Origin: Rahnella inusitata
GTDB lineage: Bacteria; Pseudomonadota; Gammaproteobacteria; Enterobacterales; Enterobacteriaceae
NCBI RefSeq assembly: GCF_003263515.1
Contig: NZ_JYDE01000002.1
Coordinates: forward strand, 1 to 64,000
Direction of reading: 5' to 3'
Length of the DNA: 64,000 nucleotides
The notes under the pieces were generated by a model. The model was given only the letters and a program-made list of their open reading frames with translations. It was not told the origin of the DNA and searched no databases. This document shows positions 46,964 to 58,860 of the stretch, in pieces. The position numbers and the translations under genes are program-made. Within the stretch, counting starts at the first letter, position 1. Each line of letters opens with the position of its first letter.

Positions 46964-48314
46964 CGTCATCTCAGGTAGCACTTCCCGCGTGGAGCTGCGT
47001 AAAACACTTACGCTGGTTCCGGTTGTGATGATAGGCCTGGCCTATATGCAACCTATGACCCTGTTCGATACGTTCGGTATTGTCTCTGGTTTGACCGACG
47101 GCCATGTGCCGACGGCTTATGCTTTCGCCCTGATTGCTGTGCTCTTTACTGCGCTGAGCTACGGCAAGCTGGTGCGTCGCTATCCTTCGGCGGGATCGGC
47201 CTATACCTACGCACAAAAATCTATTCATCCGGTGGTCGGATTTATGGTCGGCTGGTCGTCTTTGCTCGACTATTTATTTGCGCCGATGATCAACATCCTG
47301 CTGGCAAAAATCTATTTTGAAGCACTGGTGCCTTCGGTGCCGTCGTGGATATTTGTCGTGGTGCTGGTCGGCTTTATGACCCTGTCGAATCTGCGCAGTA
47401 TCAAAACCGTTGCCAACATTAATACGCTGGTCGTGGTGTTGCAGATTATCCTGATAACGGTCATCACCGGCATGGTGATTTACGGCGTTAATCACGGCAC
47501 CGGTTATGGCACGCTGACCAGCACCCAACCGTTCTGGGGTGAGAATACGCATACCGTGCCGTTGATTACCGGCGCGACGATTTTGTGTTTTTCATTCACC
47601 GGTTTTGACGGTATCAGCAATCTTTCGGAAGAAACCAAAGACGCCGGGCGGGTTATTCCACGGGCGATTTTCCTGACGGCGTTAATTGGCGGCGCGATTT
47701 TCATCACCGCGACCTATTTCCTGCAACTTTATTTCCCGGACATCTCCAGCTTTAAAGATCCGGACGCGTCACAGCCTGAGATCATGTTGCAGGTCGCGGG
47801 CAGGGCGTTCCAGTTCGGCGCGCTGGTTTTCTCCAGCATCACCGTTCTGGCCTCCGGCATGGCGGCACACGCGGGCGTTTCCCGTCTGATGTACGTCATG
47901 GGCCGCGACGGCGTCTTCCCGAAACGCTTCTTCGGCTATATTCATCCGAAATGGCGTACGCCGTCCTTTAACGTGATTCTGGTCGGCGCGGTTGCGCTGA
48001 TGGCGATTAACTTTGATCTGGTCACGGCAACGGCGCTGATCAACTTCGGTGCGCTGGTGGCGTTTACCTTCGTTAACCTGTCGGTGATTTCGCAGTTCTG
48101 GATCCGTGAGAAGCGCAACAAGACCTTTATGGATCACTTCCAGTATCTGTTCCTGCCGATGTGCGGCGCGCTAACGGTGGGCGCATTGTGGGTAAATCTG
48201 GAAGAAAGCTCAATGATCCTGGGGCTTATCTGGGGCGCGGTGGGTTTTATCTATCTGGCCTGCGTCACCAAAAGTTTCCGCAATCCTGTACCGCAGTATG
48301 AAGATGTGGCGTAA
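46953..48314 (+). CDS. APC-family amine/amino-acid permease, PuuP/PlaP-like
   Basis: The 453-residue, 12-segment permease is strongly similar to the E. coli putrescine importer PuuP. Shared blocks are [103 protein letters not shown] and [29 protein letters not shown]. The ATG at 46953 gives [17 protein letters not shown]. Putrescine is likely, but other small amines or amino acids are possible because no puu genes are adjacent. Confidence 0.85.
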   Translation: MSDNVISGSTSRVELRKTLTLVPVVMIGLAYMQPMTLFDTFGIVSGLTDGHVPTAYAFALIAVLFTALSYGKLVRRYPSAGSAYTYAQKSIHPVVGFMVGWSSLLDYLFAPMINILLAKIYFEALVPSVPSWIFVVVLVGFMTLSNLRSIKTVANINTLVVVLQIILITVITGMVIYGVNHGTGYGTLTSTQPFWGENTHTVPLITGATILCFSFTGFDGISNLSEETKDAGRVIPRAIFLTALIGGAIFITATYFLQLYFPDISSFKDPDASQPEIMLQVAGRAFQFGALVFSSITVLASGMAAHAGVSRLMYVMGRDGVFPKRFFGYIHPKWRTPSFNVILVGAVALMAINFDLVTATALINFGALVAFTFVNLSVISQFWIREKRNKTFMDHFQYLFLPMCGALTVGALWVNLEESSMILGLIWGAVGFIYLACVTKSFRNPVPQYEDVA

Positions 48315-48333
48315 GGCTGATTCTCAATAACGT

Positions 48334-48364
48334 AAAAATGGCTCCGCAGGGAGCCATTTTTTTT
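48334..48364. terminator. Bidirectional terminator after the PuuP-like gene
   Basis: AAAAATGGCTCC (48334-48345) pairs with GGAGCCATTTTT (48350-48361) around GCAG, with further T. It also serves the convergent azlD end. Confidence 0.92.
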
Positions 48365-48370
48365 CACACG

Positions 48371-48694
48371 TTACGCAATTCCCGCCAATCGCATGACCGC
48401 CGTCACCACCGCTGCAGCGATAATTATCACGATAAGCGGCGCCTTGCGCCATGCTAAAAACAGCGCTACGCCGACGCCGGTCACGCGGGCGAATCCGGCA
48501 AACTGCGCACCTTCAAACAGTGCGGTTGTGGCGGCAACCGCCAGTAATAACGTCGTGGCTGAATCTGATAGCATCGTCTGCGTCGCAGGGGATAAATTCA
48601 GGCGCGAGCCCAGACGGTAACCGGCCACGCGCATCAGGAAAGTGCCAACGGCCAGCACGGTAATACCGGCAACCCAGAGCGTTTGCTGCGTCAT
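48371..48694 (-). CDS. AzlD-family branched-chain amino-acid transport protein
   Basis: The 107-residue, four-segment membrane protein of the AzlD/YgaH type has VGTFLMRVAGYRLG and DSATTLLLAVAATTALFEG. It is the small partner of AzlC and overlaps its stop by four bases (ATGA). The pair exports branched-chain amino acids in related systems. Confidence 0.9.
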   Translation of the reverse strand: MTQQTLWVAGITVLAVGTFLMRVAGYRLGSRLNLSPATQTMLSDSATTLLLAVAATTALFEGAQFAGFARVTGVGVALFLAWRKAPLIVIIIAAAVVTAVMRLAGIA

Positions 48695-49359
48695 TTTCTA
48701 TTTCTCCAGGTCAGTAATCCCAGCAGTGAAAACAGTACCGGCATACCGGCGGGAACGAACGGCACCGCCGCTACCGAGATAAGCGCACCGGTCGTAGCCG
48801 GGATCAGCGTTCTGCGATTTTTAAGCGCCGGGAATATCAGCGCCAGCAGAATGGCGGGGAAAACCGCGTCCAGCCCGATGGCTTTAATATCAGGAATAAA
48901 TTGCCCGATAAACGCGCCTGCGATGACACTGACCGGCCAGAACAGCGCGATACCCACACCACACAGCCAGTACGCCGTTTTGCGCTTTTCATGCGTAGGC
49001 TGGGAAATCCCGAACACCACACTTTCATCATTCATGATATGGCAGCCGAGCCAGCTCAGGGGCTTTTGGCCGACCAGATCTTTCACCGCAATGCCAAAAG
49101 GCAAATGTCGCGCATTCACCAGCAATCCGGCAGCCGCCGCTGCGAACGGGCTGCCGCCTCCACCGACAATGGCGATAAACAAAAACTCCGAGGCACCGGC
49201 GAGTACCAGCAAAGAGAGCGTGAGAGGCACCCACAGCGGGAAGCCCCCGGCAACCGCCAGAGAACCATAAGAGATACCGACCAGACCGTCGGCCAGACAG
49301 ACCAGAAAGATGGCTTTCACCACATCATTTCCGAGCGGAGAAAAGAGTTTCTGACGCAT
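48691..49359 (-). CDS. AzlC-family branched-chain amino-acid exporter large subunit
   Basis: The 222-residue, six-to-eight-segment AzlC/YgaZ protein has SYGSLAVAGGFPLWVPLTLSLLVLAGASEFLFIAIVGGGGSP and NARHLPFGIAVKDLVGQ. NDESVVFGIS follows. It is divergent from an XRE-cupin regulator, the common arrangement for azlCD loci. Confidence 0.92.
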   Translation of the reverse strand: MRQKLFSPLGNDVVKAIFLVCLADGLVGISYGSLAVAGGFPLWVPLTLSLLVLAGASEFLFIAIVGGGGSPFAAAAAGLLVNARHLPFGIAVKDLVGQKPLSWLGCHIMNDESVVFGISQPTHEKRKTAYWLCGVGIALFWPVSVIAGAFIGQFIPDIKAIGLDAVFPAILLALIFPALKNRRTLIPATTGALISVAAVPFVPAGMPVLFSLLGLLTWRNRK

Positions 49360-49421
49360 AATTTAATCCCATAACGAACGAATAATCATTATAATGAACG
49401 CATCTGAATCGTTCTTCAAGT

Positions 49422-49435
49422 CGAACGATCGTTCG
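49422..49435. promoter_or_regulatory. 14-base palindrome, candidate operator for azlCD and its regulator
   Basis: CGAACGATCGTTCG is a perfect palindrome 23 bases before the regulator start. A related half-site ATAACGAACGAA lies at 49371-49382, near the azlC start. Both fit sites for an autoregulating XRE repressor. Confidence 0.55.
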
Positions 49436-49457
49436 TTATAGAAGATAAGGTACCGCA

Positions 49458-50006
49458 ATGTCACAACCTATCAGCGTTATTTCAAAAGGTCTGGTGCGCG
49501 AACGCCAGCGGACCGGACTGTCACTGGCGGAAGTTGCCCGTCGGGCAGGGATTGCGAAATCCACGCTTTCGCAGCTGGAAGCAGGCAACGGCAATCCGAG
49601 TCTGGAAACGCTATGGGCGCTGTGCGTCGCGCTGGATATTCCTTTCGCCCGGCTGATGGAGCCTGAGCAAAATAAAATGCAGGTGATCCGCCGCGGCGAG
49701 GGCCCGGCGGTGGTCGCGGAACTGGCGGATTACAAAGCGGTGCTGCTCGCCACCTGTCCGCCGGGCGCACGTCGGGACATTTATCTGCTGACTACCCAGC
49801 CGGGCGCTGATCGCGTCTCCAGCCCGCATTCGCAGGGGTCGGTCGAGCACATCATTATCACCCAGGGCCGCGCGCTGGTCGGGCTGGTCGAATCGCCGGT
49901 TGAGCTGAACGCGGGTGACTATATTTCCTATCCGGCAGACCTGGAACATATCTTCCGCGCGCTGGAACCGGACACTATGGCGGTGCTGGTGTCGGAGCAG
50001 AGTTAA
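49458..50006 (+). CDS. XRE-family regulator with cupin domain
   Basis: The 182-residue protein has an N-terminal HTH (LVRERQRTGLSLAEVARRAGIAKSTLSQLEAGNGNPSLETLWAL) and a C-terminal cupin (SSPHSQGSVEHIIITQGRALVGLVESPVELNAGDYISYPADLEHIF) with metal or ligand His residues. It is likely the sensor-regulator of the divergent azlCD operon. Confidence 0.9.
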   Translation: MSQPISVISKGLVRERQRTGLSLAEVARRAGIAKSTLSQLEAGNGNPSLETLWALCVALDIPFARLMEPEQNKMQVIRRGEGPAVVAELADYKAVLLATCPPGARRDIYLLTTQPGADRVSSPHSQGSVEHIIITQGRALVGLVESPVELNAGDYISYPADLEHIFRALEPDTMAVLVSEQS

Positions 50007-50135
50007 GAGATCTGTTTTAAAGAGTTCGTGATATTCCTCCCAAAAAGTCATTTATGCGGTTGCTGACCGGATAGCGGTATGGCGATACTCCACCACGCAA
50101 CGGGTTAAGGCCGGTTGCCAACGCATTTTTATTGA

Positions 50136-50164
50136 GGCGTGTCACTGCTCAGGCAGGCAAGACC
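50136..50164 (+). promoter_or_regulatory. Ribonucleic antiterminator (RAT) site in the beta-glucoside operon leader
   Basis: This 29-base element has the RAT pattern of BglG/LicT targets: GTGTCACTG in the left half and GGCAGGCAAGACC in the right half. Its last bases (AAGACC) are also the first bases of the terminator stem, so the two structures are mutually exclusive. The cognate antiterminator is encoded at 53539. Confidence 0.85.
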
Positions 50165-50222
50165 AAAATAAGAATGCACTTCTCCTTAGGGGAGGTGCAT
50201 TTTCATTTTGGTCTTTTTTTTT
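50160..50222 (+). terminator. Leader terminator overlapping the RAT
   Basis: AGACCAAAAT (50160-50169) pairs with ATTTTGGTCT (50205-50214). An inner stem AATGCAC/GTGCATT and a run of at least eight T follow. It lies 25 bases before the PTS gene and would block the operon unless the RAT folds. Confidence 0.9.
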
Positions 50223-50246
50223 GTCTTTTTTCACCGGGGAAAACCT

Positions 50247-53527
<3,281 letters not shown>

Positions 53528-53538
53528 CACAGAGGATT

Positions 53539-54390
53539 ATGGCTGAGAAGATGAAGGTCGTTAAGGTACTCAATAATAGCCTGGTGCTATCAACGGATAA
53601 CGATAACAACGAAGTTATCGTTATGGGCAAGGGTATTGGCTTTGGCAGCAAAGTGGGTGACGTTCTCGACCCGGCCAGCATCGAGAAAATCTATGCAGTA
53701 CAAGATAATCAGAAAGGCCGTGAATATCTTCGTCTGATTGAAGATACGCCGGAAGCGCATATTGAGATTGTGCAGATGATCTTAAGCCTGGCAAACGCCG
53801 GGCTGAAGGGGCGGATCAACGAGCAGATTTTTTTCACGCTGGTCGATCACATCAGTTTTGCCATTGAGCGTTATCACAAGGGCATCACGATCCAGAACCG
53901 GCTGCTGTTCGAGGTAAAACGCTTTTATCCGCATGAGTTTAGCGTGGCCACACAGGCGCTGGTGTACATCAACCAGCGCCTGAATATCCAGCTCCCGCAG
54001 GAAGAGGCGGGGAATATTGCCTTTCATCTGGTTAACGGTCAGACCGATGTGCAAAACATGGAGCACACCCTGCTGGCGGTGAAAATGCTGAAGGATATTT
54101 TCAATATTATCCAATATCACTTTCGTCACACGCTCGACACGGAGTCGCTCAATTACGCCCGTTTTCTGGTTCATATGCAGTTCTTTATTCAAAGAATGGT
54201 GGAAAAGCAGCAGGTTGTCTCGAAGGATGATTTTATCTTTTCACAGGTCATTAAAGAGTATCCGCACGCTTACCGATGCGCTCTGCTGATCCGCGATTAT
54301 ATTAAAAATCTGCTGGAGATGGAGATGTCCAACGATGAGCTGCTGTATCTGGTGATCCACCTGACGCGTATTACGCAAAGTGACGTCTGA
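53539..54390 (+). CDS. BglG/LicT-family transcriptional antiterminator
   Basis: The 283-residue regulator has an N-terminal RNA-binding CAT domain (KVVKVLNNSLVLSTDNDNNEVIVMGKGIGFGSKVGD). PRD1 has DHISFAIERYHKG, and PRD2 has HMQFFIQRM and YLVIHLTRI. The His residues are the expected phosphorylation sites. It should bind the RAT at 50136. The ATG at 53539 is used; one at 53551 (MKVVKVLNNS) would match the common family N-terminus. It is unusual in being the last gene of the operon; BglG is the first in E. coli. Confidence 0.93.
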   Translation: MAEKMKVVKVLNNSLVLSTDNDNNEVIVMGKGIGFGSKVGDVLDPASIEKIYAVQDNQKGREYLRLIEDTPEAHIEIVQMILSLANAGLKGRINEQIFFTLVDHISFAIERYHKGITIQNRLLFEVKRFYPHEFSVATQALVYINQRLNIQLPQEEAGNIAFHLVNGQTDVQNMEHTLLAVKMLKDIFNIIQYHFRHTLDTESLNYARFLVHMQFFIQRMVEKQQVVSKDDFIFSQVIKEYPHAYRCALLIRDYIKNLLEMEMSNDELLYLVIHLTRITQSDV

Positions 54391-54429
54391 ACCCTCTCTC
54401 ATTGCGGCAGTAAACGCCGGCGTCAATGA

Positions 54430-54467
54430 GTCAATAACGTGACCAGGCTTCTGACCACGTTATTGAC
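54430..54467. repeat. Perfect 12-base inverted repeat
   Basis: GTCAATAACGTG (54430-54441) and CACGTTATTGAC (54456-54467) are exact reverse complements around a 14-base centre. The repeat lies 40 bases past the antiterminator stop. No T run follows, so it is not a standard terminator, although it could be a strong RNA hairpin. Confidence 0.7.
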
Positions 54468-54632
54468 TGTCAGCAGGATGGCTCAGGCCAATTTTCCCCG
54501 CCCGGTAATCTCTCTTTCCCCTTCAATAATCCGCCACCCCGGTTTTATCTCTGTGAGAATATTCATTTGATTATAATATCCTGAAAATTCTAATAAACAG
54601 CAGAACCCTCCTCCCTAAATGAATTTTTATCT

Positions 54633-54646
54633 TAAGAATACTCTTA
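54633..54646. promoter_or_regulatory. RcsAB-box-like site
   Basis: TAAGAATACTCTTA matches the RcsAB box (TAAGAATATTCCTA) at 12 of 14 bases. A second, weaker copy, TGAGAATGCTCTTA, is at 54725-54738 (10 of 14). Both are upstream of a LuxR/RcsA-like gene; E. coli rcsA is itself controlled through such a box. Confidence 0.55.
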
Positions 54647-55227
54647 GTCTTTCACTGTCAGATGAAACGACTTATTTCGCCTGATGCCATGAAATAATGG
54701 CGAAAATAGCTGATCTCTGCTTAATGAGAATGCTCTTATTAAACATCCGCTGTTTAAAAATGTCACATCTGTGCTCATAAACAGCATTAAAAGGCTAATG
54801 AATTCTGATTCTAAATACTTTTTTAAGAATGTTACCCAGTATCGATAATTTTGTGATTAATTTGCGTAAAAACTTAAACTAAAATTCCGACTAAAAAAGT
54901 TCATTATCCTGTACTAATCAAAAAATACAGTCCAAATCGCGTGTTAGTAAAATTATTCTGACCTTGTGAATTGCGATTAAGAAAGGTCTTAGATTTCAAG
55001 TCTTATTAATGCAAAAGCGTTACATGGCTCACAATTCGACTGAGAATACGAATGATTACTAAGACAACGCCTAGTGCTGAGTGGGGTAAATAACGATAAG
55101 AAAGCGTAAATCGATCGGTGAAACCTATTGTTGGGTGTAATAGTGAGCGAGATAAACGATTTGAAGAGTTTTGGCTGCGTATTATTCTACTGGAAGTCAC
55201 TGGGAAGGGATAAATACGAGGTGAGCA

Positions 55228-55311
55228 ATGATGAATAATTTCGTTTTTTTAAGCGTTATGAAAGTGCTCTATTCTTCCCGCTCTGTTAGAGAAGTGTCTG
55301 AGCGTTTTTAA
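55228..55311 (+). CDS. Possible 27-residue ORF before the LuxR-type regulator
   Basis: GAGGTGAG precedes two adjacent ATGs (55228 and 55231) that open a 27-codon frame (MMNNFVFLSVMKVLYSS...). Unknown; it could be a leader peptide of the next gene or chance. Confidence 0.25.
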   Translation: MMNNFVFLSVMKVLYSSRSVREVSERF

Positions 55312-55334
55312 AAACCACACTATTAGGCGGCCCA

Positions 55335-55928
55335 ATGCCTCGGGTAATAATCTGGAGTGAGTGCCAGTTTACTAAATTGGCGATAAAAGAAATAATCTCC
55401 AAGAAACTGCCTTACGTTAACGGTGTCATTTTTTTTAACCGTGACGATGAGGTGAACTTGTATACAAAAGATTATCTGATTATTGATCCATCGGGAGGCG
55501 GCTTTCACAAGTGTTATGAGTTTTTAAACGAAAATATTAATGTGCTGGATCCGGAACGAATACTTATAATTTCTTCAGAAGTAGACATGCTGATGCTGGG
55601 GTTACTGCTTAAAAAACAATTCAAATTTCTTAAAAAGAAAAAAGGGCTGTCAGAGATAGTCAGTGCAATACAGCAGTTCATTCAGCTTCAGAACATGACC
55701 AGTAACAAGGAGTCGTTTGATTATAAAATCACAAAAATGGAAGAAAAGGTTTTAGTCATGATGATGTCCGGTCTTTCTGTGACCAGTATTTCAAACATAC
55801 TAAAACTGAGCGTTAAAACGGTCAGCGTACATAAGTGTAATTCTCTAAGAAAGATAGGTGTTGATGCCAGCAGCAGTTCGGCTTTGTTCTTTCTGCATAA
55901 GCATGCTGTAGGTAACAGAATAACCTGA
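55335..55928 (+). CDS. LuxR-family regulator, RcsA-like
   Basis: The 197-residue protein has a degenerate receiver-like N-terminal half, lacking a clear phospho-Asp pattern. The C-terminal LuxR HTH (about residues 132-190) has MEEKVLVMMMSGLSVTSISNILKLSVKTVSVHKCNSLRKIG. Size and layout match RcsA, the auxiliary partner of RcsB in capsule control. Overall similarity to E. coli RcsA is low, so the name is not assigned. Its position beside RcsAB-like boxes and an exopolysaccharide operon supports a role in its regulation. Confidence 0.75.
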   Translation: MPRVIIWSECQFTKLAIKEIISKKLPYVNGVIFFNRDDEVNLYTKDYLIIDPSGGGFHKCYEFLNENINVLDPERILIISSEVDMLMLGLLLKKQFKFLKKKKGLSEIVSAIQQFIQLQNMTSNKESFDYKITKMEEKVLVMMMSGLSVTSISNILKLSVKTVSVHKCNSLRKIGVDASSSSALFFLHKHAVGNRIT

Positions 55929-56005
55929 TTGAATTTTAACAGACCAGGCACCTATTGCTGGTTTGGATAATGTCTCTTTGTATTATTTTTGCCATGGGGT
56001 AAGGG

Positions 56006-56704
56006 ATGCGTACGGTCAAAAGAAGTGATTCCAGTTATCTCTTTGAACCGATAGTGACAGTATCTGGCGGGATACTGGGTTTTGAACTGGTAAAAAAGTC
56101 AGCGCATCAGGCTGCCAATAAACAACATCCGCACGACGCGGGGAGCCAGACATTTCATTTATCTGCCGAAGAAAGAATCAAAAACTTCTTCGACGCGGTG
56201 ACGCTGGCCTGTATTAATGCCGATATCTTTACCCACAATAATTTTTTACTTTCAATACGAATCGACTACGAGATTGCCAGCCATATCGTGAATAACGCAG
56301 CGATGCGCAACGTGTTACAGCAGCACAATTATATAAGACTCACGCTGGATGCGTTTTTCCCCGAGTTCAGTCCCGAACAGGACCGCCCGGTTCTGCACGC
56401 GCTGTCAGAGCATGGCCCCTTGTGGCTTGACCATTTTGGGGAAGGCAATACCAGCCTTACACTGGTCATGAATGAGAAGTTTGAACATATAAAAATAAGT
56501 CAGCATTTTTTTTGGCAACACCAGGGAACCTTATCTTTTCGACAAATTATTGAGCACCTTCAGCCATACAGTCAGGGCGTTATTATTGGCGGCATTGAAA
56601 GCGCCCGCCACCTGGAATATTTGAAAGGCAGTCAGATCCAGGGGATGCAAGGCATATTATGGTCTGCCTACAGTCAGGAGGAATTCATCCAGTCTTTTTT
56701 CTGA
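56006..56704 (+). CDS. Degenerate EAL-domain protein, probably non-catalytic
   Basis: The 232-residue protein is a single EAL domain, about the size of YdiV/RflP. The signature motifs are eroded. FEPIV...GFELV stands for EAL, LSIRID lacks the metal-binding Asn, and WLDHFGEGNTSL replaces DDFGTGYSSL. FEHIKIS lacks the Asp after Lys, and IIGGIES lacks the Glu of AEGVET. It is therefore unlikely to hydrolyse c-di-GMP and may act by protein binding, as YdiV does on FlhDC. AAGGG lies just before the ATG. It sits between the LuxR regulator and the polysaccharide operon. Confidence 0.78.
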   Translation: MRTVKRSDSSYLFEPIVTVSGGILGFELVKKSAHQAANKQHPHDAGSQTFHLSAEERIKNFFDAVTLACINADIFTHNNFLLSIRIDYEIASHIVNNAAMRNVLQQHNYIRLTLDAFFPEFSPEQDRPVLHALSEHGPLWLDHFGEGNTSLTLVMNEKFEHIKISQHFFWQHQGTLSFRQIIEHLQPYSQGVIIGGIESARHLEYLKGSQIQGMQGILWSAYSQEEFIQSFF

Positions 56705-56831
56705 CACTGTAAATATCAATAGGCATCAATTTTTTAATTCATTAAAGCAAGAATCGCCATCATCTGAATGCCCAAGGTGAGGGGATCCTGCTGCCCGGAT
56801 AATTGCACTCTTTTTTGGCAAATTGGTGGCC

Positions 56832-56852
56832 GTAAACCAGGGGCGGTAGCGT
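56832..56852 (+). promoter_or_regulatory. JUMPstart/ops element
   Basis: The ops core GGCGGTAGCGT is at 56842-56852 and is preceded by AAACCAGG, the usual JUMPstart context. ops pauses RNA polymerase and recruits RfaH, which allows read-through of long polysaccharide operons. Confidence 0.88.
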
Positions 56853-56958
56853 AGCTGAAAACAACCCAATGAGTCTCGGCTGTACCAGGTTGTCATGCGC
56901 GTATAGCGAGAGCCTTACAGGTTGGAATAACTGATACTTTGAAGAAGGGGTTGTTCAG

Positions 56959-57096
56959 ATGTTTTTCAAGCATGTGAGCAACAGAATTAAAATTTTATTA
57001 ATTTGGAATGTTGAACGTATTGCTAACTATAAATGGGATATAAAAATTCCACCTATGAAGATGGCGCTTTTACAGAGGGATGGTTTTGTTGACTAA
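56959..57096 (+). CDS. Possible 45-residue protein between ops and wcaJ-like gene
   Basis: GAAGAAGGGG lies about seven bases before the ATG. The peptide (MFFKHVSNRIKILLIWNVERI..., ending RDGFVD) is basic with a hydrophobic stretch. I do not recognise it. It ends before the wcaJ-like gene, in the RfaH-dependent leader, so translation there could affect the operon. Confidence 0.4.
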   Translation: MFFKHVSNRIKILLIWNVERIANYKWDIKIPPMKMALLQRDGFVD

Positions 57097-57170
57097 GAGC
57101 GATGACTGAACGTGGAATGTTTTATCTAAATCTGATTGTTACAACGAAACCTAAGAAGAGTGAAGACAGA

Positions 57171-58568
57171 ATGAAAACTCCACATCATCGCAAACGCTCT
57201 AACATCAACGCATCATTGATTTCGATGGTTCAGCGATTCTCTGATATATCAATAATATTCTTCAGCCTCTATGTGGTGATTTTTTTTAATAAACTTCCAT
57301 TTAACTATAAGCATGTGCTCACTGCTTTGGTTGTTCTTGGGGCATTCCAAATGATAGGTGGGATCACAGATTTCTACCGTTCCTGGCGTGGGATTAAGAT
57401 ATCGGCTGAGCTGATTTTGATCTCTAAAAACTGGACACTCAGTTTAGTTGTTACGTTGGGATTAATCACACTATTGAGTGATTTTTATTTGGGTTTCAAT
57501 ATTTTTGTTCAATGGTATTTTGTGGTTTTAGCGGGAATTTTTTTATGCCGTACAGGTATCAGAGTCGGATCCGGTCTTTTACGTAAGATGGGATACAACA
57601 TACGACGAATTGCGATAGTCGGCACCATGCCAGCGGGCATTAACCTTATCAAAAGCTTCATTGATGAGCCCTGGATGGGGTTCGTGGTGACAGGGATTTA
57701 TGACGACAAGCCATTGGAAGGGGTTACCGGAATCAATTATGCCGGAGATTTTGACCAACTGATCGAAGATGCCCGCGGAGGAAAACTTGACCGCATCTAC
57801 ATTGCGATGAGTATGAAGGATGAGTTGAAAATAAAAAATATCGTCCGAAAACTGACCGATACAACGTGTTCTGTACTTCTTATTCCTGATGTATTTACAT
57901 TCAATATCCTGCAGTCACGCACAGAAGAAATTAATGGAATACCTGTTGTTCCCCTGTTTGATACACCATTGAATGGTATTAACATGGTTTTCAAACGTAT
58001 AGAAGATATTGCCGTCTCATCTATTATTCTTCTGTTGATTTCAATTCCGTTAATAATTATTGCGTGTGCTATTAAACTGACTTCACCGGGACCTGTTATT
58101 TTTCGTCAGATTCGTTATGGCATGGATGGGAAGCCGATTATTGTATGGAAATTTAGGAGTATGACGGTCATGGAGAATGGTGCGTCAGTGATACAAGCTA
58201 AGCAAAATGATCCGCGGGTAACTAAGCTGGGGAAATTTCTGAGAAACACCTCTTTGGATGAGTTGCCGCAATTTTTTAACGTACTCTTCGGTCAGATGTC
58301 CGTTGTAGGGCCAAGACCCCATGCCGTTGCCCATAATGAACAATATCGATCTTTGATCGAAGGATATATGCTTCGACATAAAGTAAAGCCAGGTATTACA
58401 GGCTTAGCACAAATTAATGGATTTCGCGGTGAGACTGACACACTCGACAAGATGCAAAAAAGAGTGGATTTTGACCTGATATATATACGTGGCTGGAGTA
58501 TTTGGCTGGATATTGAGATTATATTTCTGACTTTCTTCAAAGGATTTATCAGTAAGTCAGCGTATTAG
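57171..58568 (+). CDS. Undecaprenyl-phosphate hexose-1-phosphate transferase (WcaJ/AmsG-like)
   Basis: The 465-residue initiating transferase of Wzy-dependent polysaccharide synthesis moves glucose-1-P or galactose-1-P from the UDP-sugar to undecaprenyl phosphate. The N-terminus has about four membrane segments with WcaJ-like ASLISMVQRFSDISI and GGITDFYRSWRG. A nucleotide-binding-like middle contains CSVLLIPDVFTFNIL. The catalytic C-terminus has SPGPVIFRQIRYGMDGKPI, WKFRSM, TSLDELPQFFNVL and VGPRPHAVAHNEQY. The ATG at 57171 reproduces the E. coli WcaJ N-terminus and length (464); an in-frame ATG at 57102 is possible. The sugar used cannot be told from sequence. Confidence 0.9.
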   Translation: MKTPHHRKRSNINASLISMVQRFSDISIIFFSLYVVIFFNKLPFNYKHVLTALVVLGAFQMIGGITDFYRSWRGIKISAELILISKNWTLSLVVTLGLITLLSDFYLGFNIFVQWYFVVLAGIFLCRTGIRVGSGLLRKMGYNIRRIAIVGTMPAGINLIKSFIDEPWMGFVVTGIYDDKPLEGVTGINYAGDFDQLIEDARGGKLDRIYIAMSMKDELKIKNIVRKLTDTTCSVLLIPDVFTFNILQSRTEEINGIPVVPLFDTPLNGINMVFKRIEDIAVSSIILLLISIPLIIIACAIKLTSPGPVIFRQIRYGMDGKPIIVWKFRSMTVMENGASVIQAKQNDPRVTKLGKFLRNTSLDELPQFFNVLFGQMSVVGPRPHAVAHNEQYRSLIEGYMLRHKVKPGITGLAQINGFRGETDTLDKMQKRVDFDLIYIRGWSIWLDIEIIFLTFFKGFISKSAY

Positions 58569-58860
58569 TGTTACCCGTATTAACTCCATGCGCTCGTTAC
58601 CGGCAACCTCAAAATACACCTCCAATTTTTAGCTTATCTGAACTTAATACCATTGGAAATTGCTTCCTGTATGTGCAGATATTCGTGTGAGACGAATTAA
58701 TCCAGGCAATTGTACTGACAGCTAATGAAATGCATTTTTGATTAATAAAAATGAAATTATCTATCCCGGGGTTTTCATTTCGATAAATCAGGCCGCTGCA
58801 TCTTGTTATTAGTGTCTTTTACTGACAGATAAATCTATTACTCATTGATGATATGAACTT
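58569..58860. other. Intergenic region between wcaJ-like gene and wza
   Basis: The 292 bases are AT-rich with no ORF of note. A loose inverted repeat AATGAAA/TTTCATT lies around 58749-58778, but no clear terminator or promoter could be assigned. A second promoter for wza is possible. Confidence 0.5.

Larger units (their letters stand above)
54391..55334. other. 944-base AT-rich non-coding region before the polysaccharide locus
   Basis: No gene of normal size is seen. The region contains the inverted repeat at 54430-54467, RcsAB-like boxes at 54633-54646 and 54725-54738, and a possible 27-codon ORF at 55228-55311. Base composition changes sharply here from GC-rich to AT-rich and stays AT-rich to the end of the window. 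Confidence 0.7.
56705..57170. other. Leader region of the polysaccharide operon
   Basis: The region contains the JUMPstart/ops element (56832-56852) and a 45-codon ORF (56959-57096) before the wcaJ-like gene. The promoter could not be fixed by eye. Confidence 0.65.

Noticed and set aside
56875-56916. TCTCG/CGAGA short repeat after the ops site as an operator
   Set aside because: Only a five-base arm at wide spacing; expected by chance.
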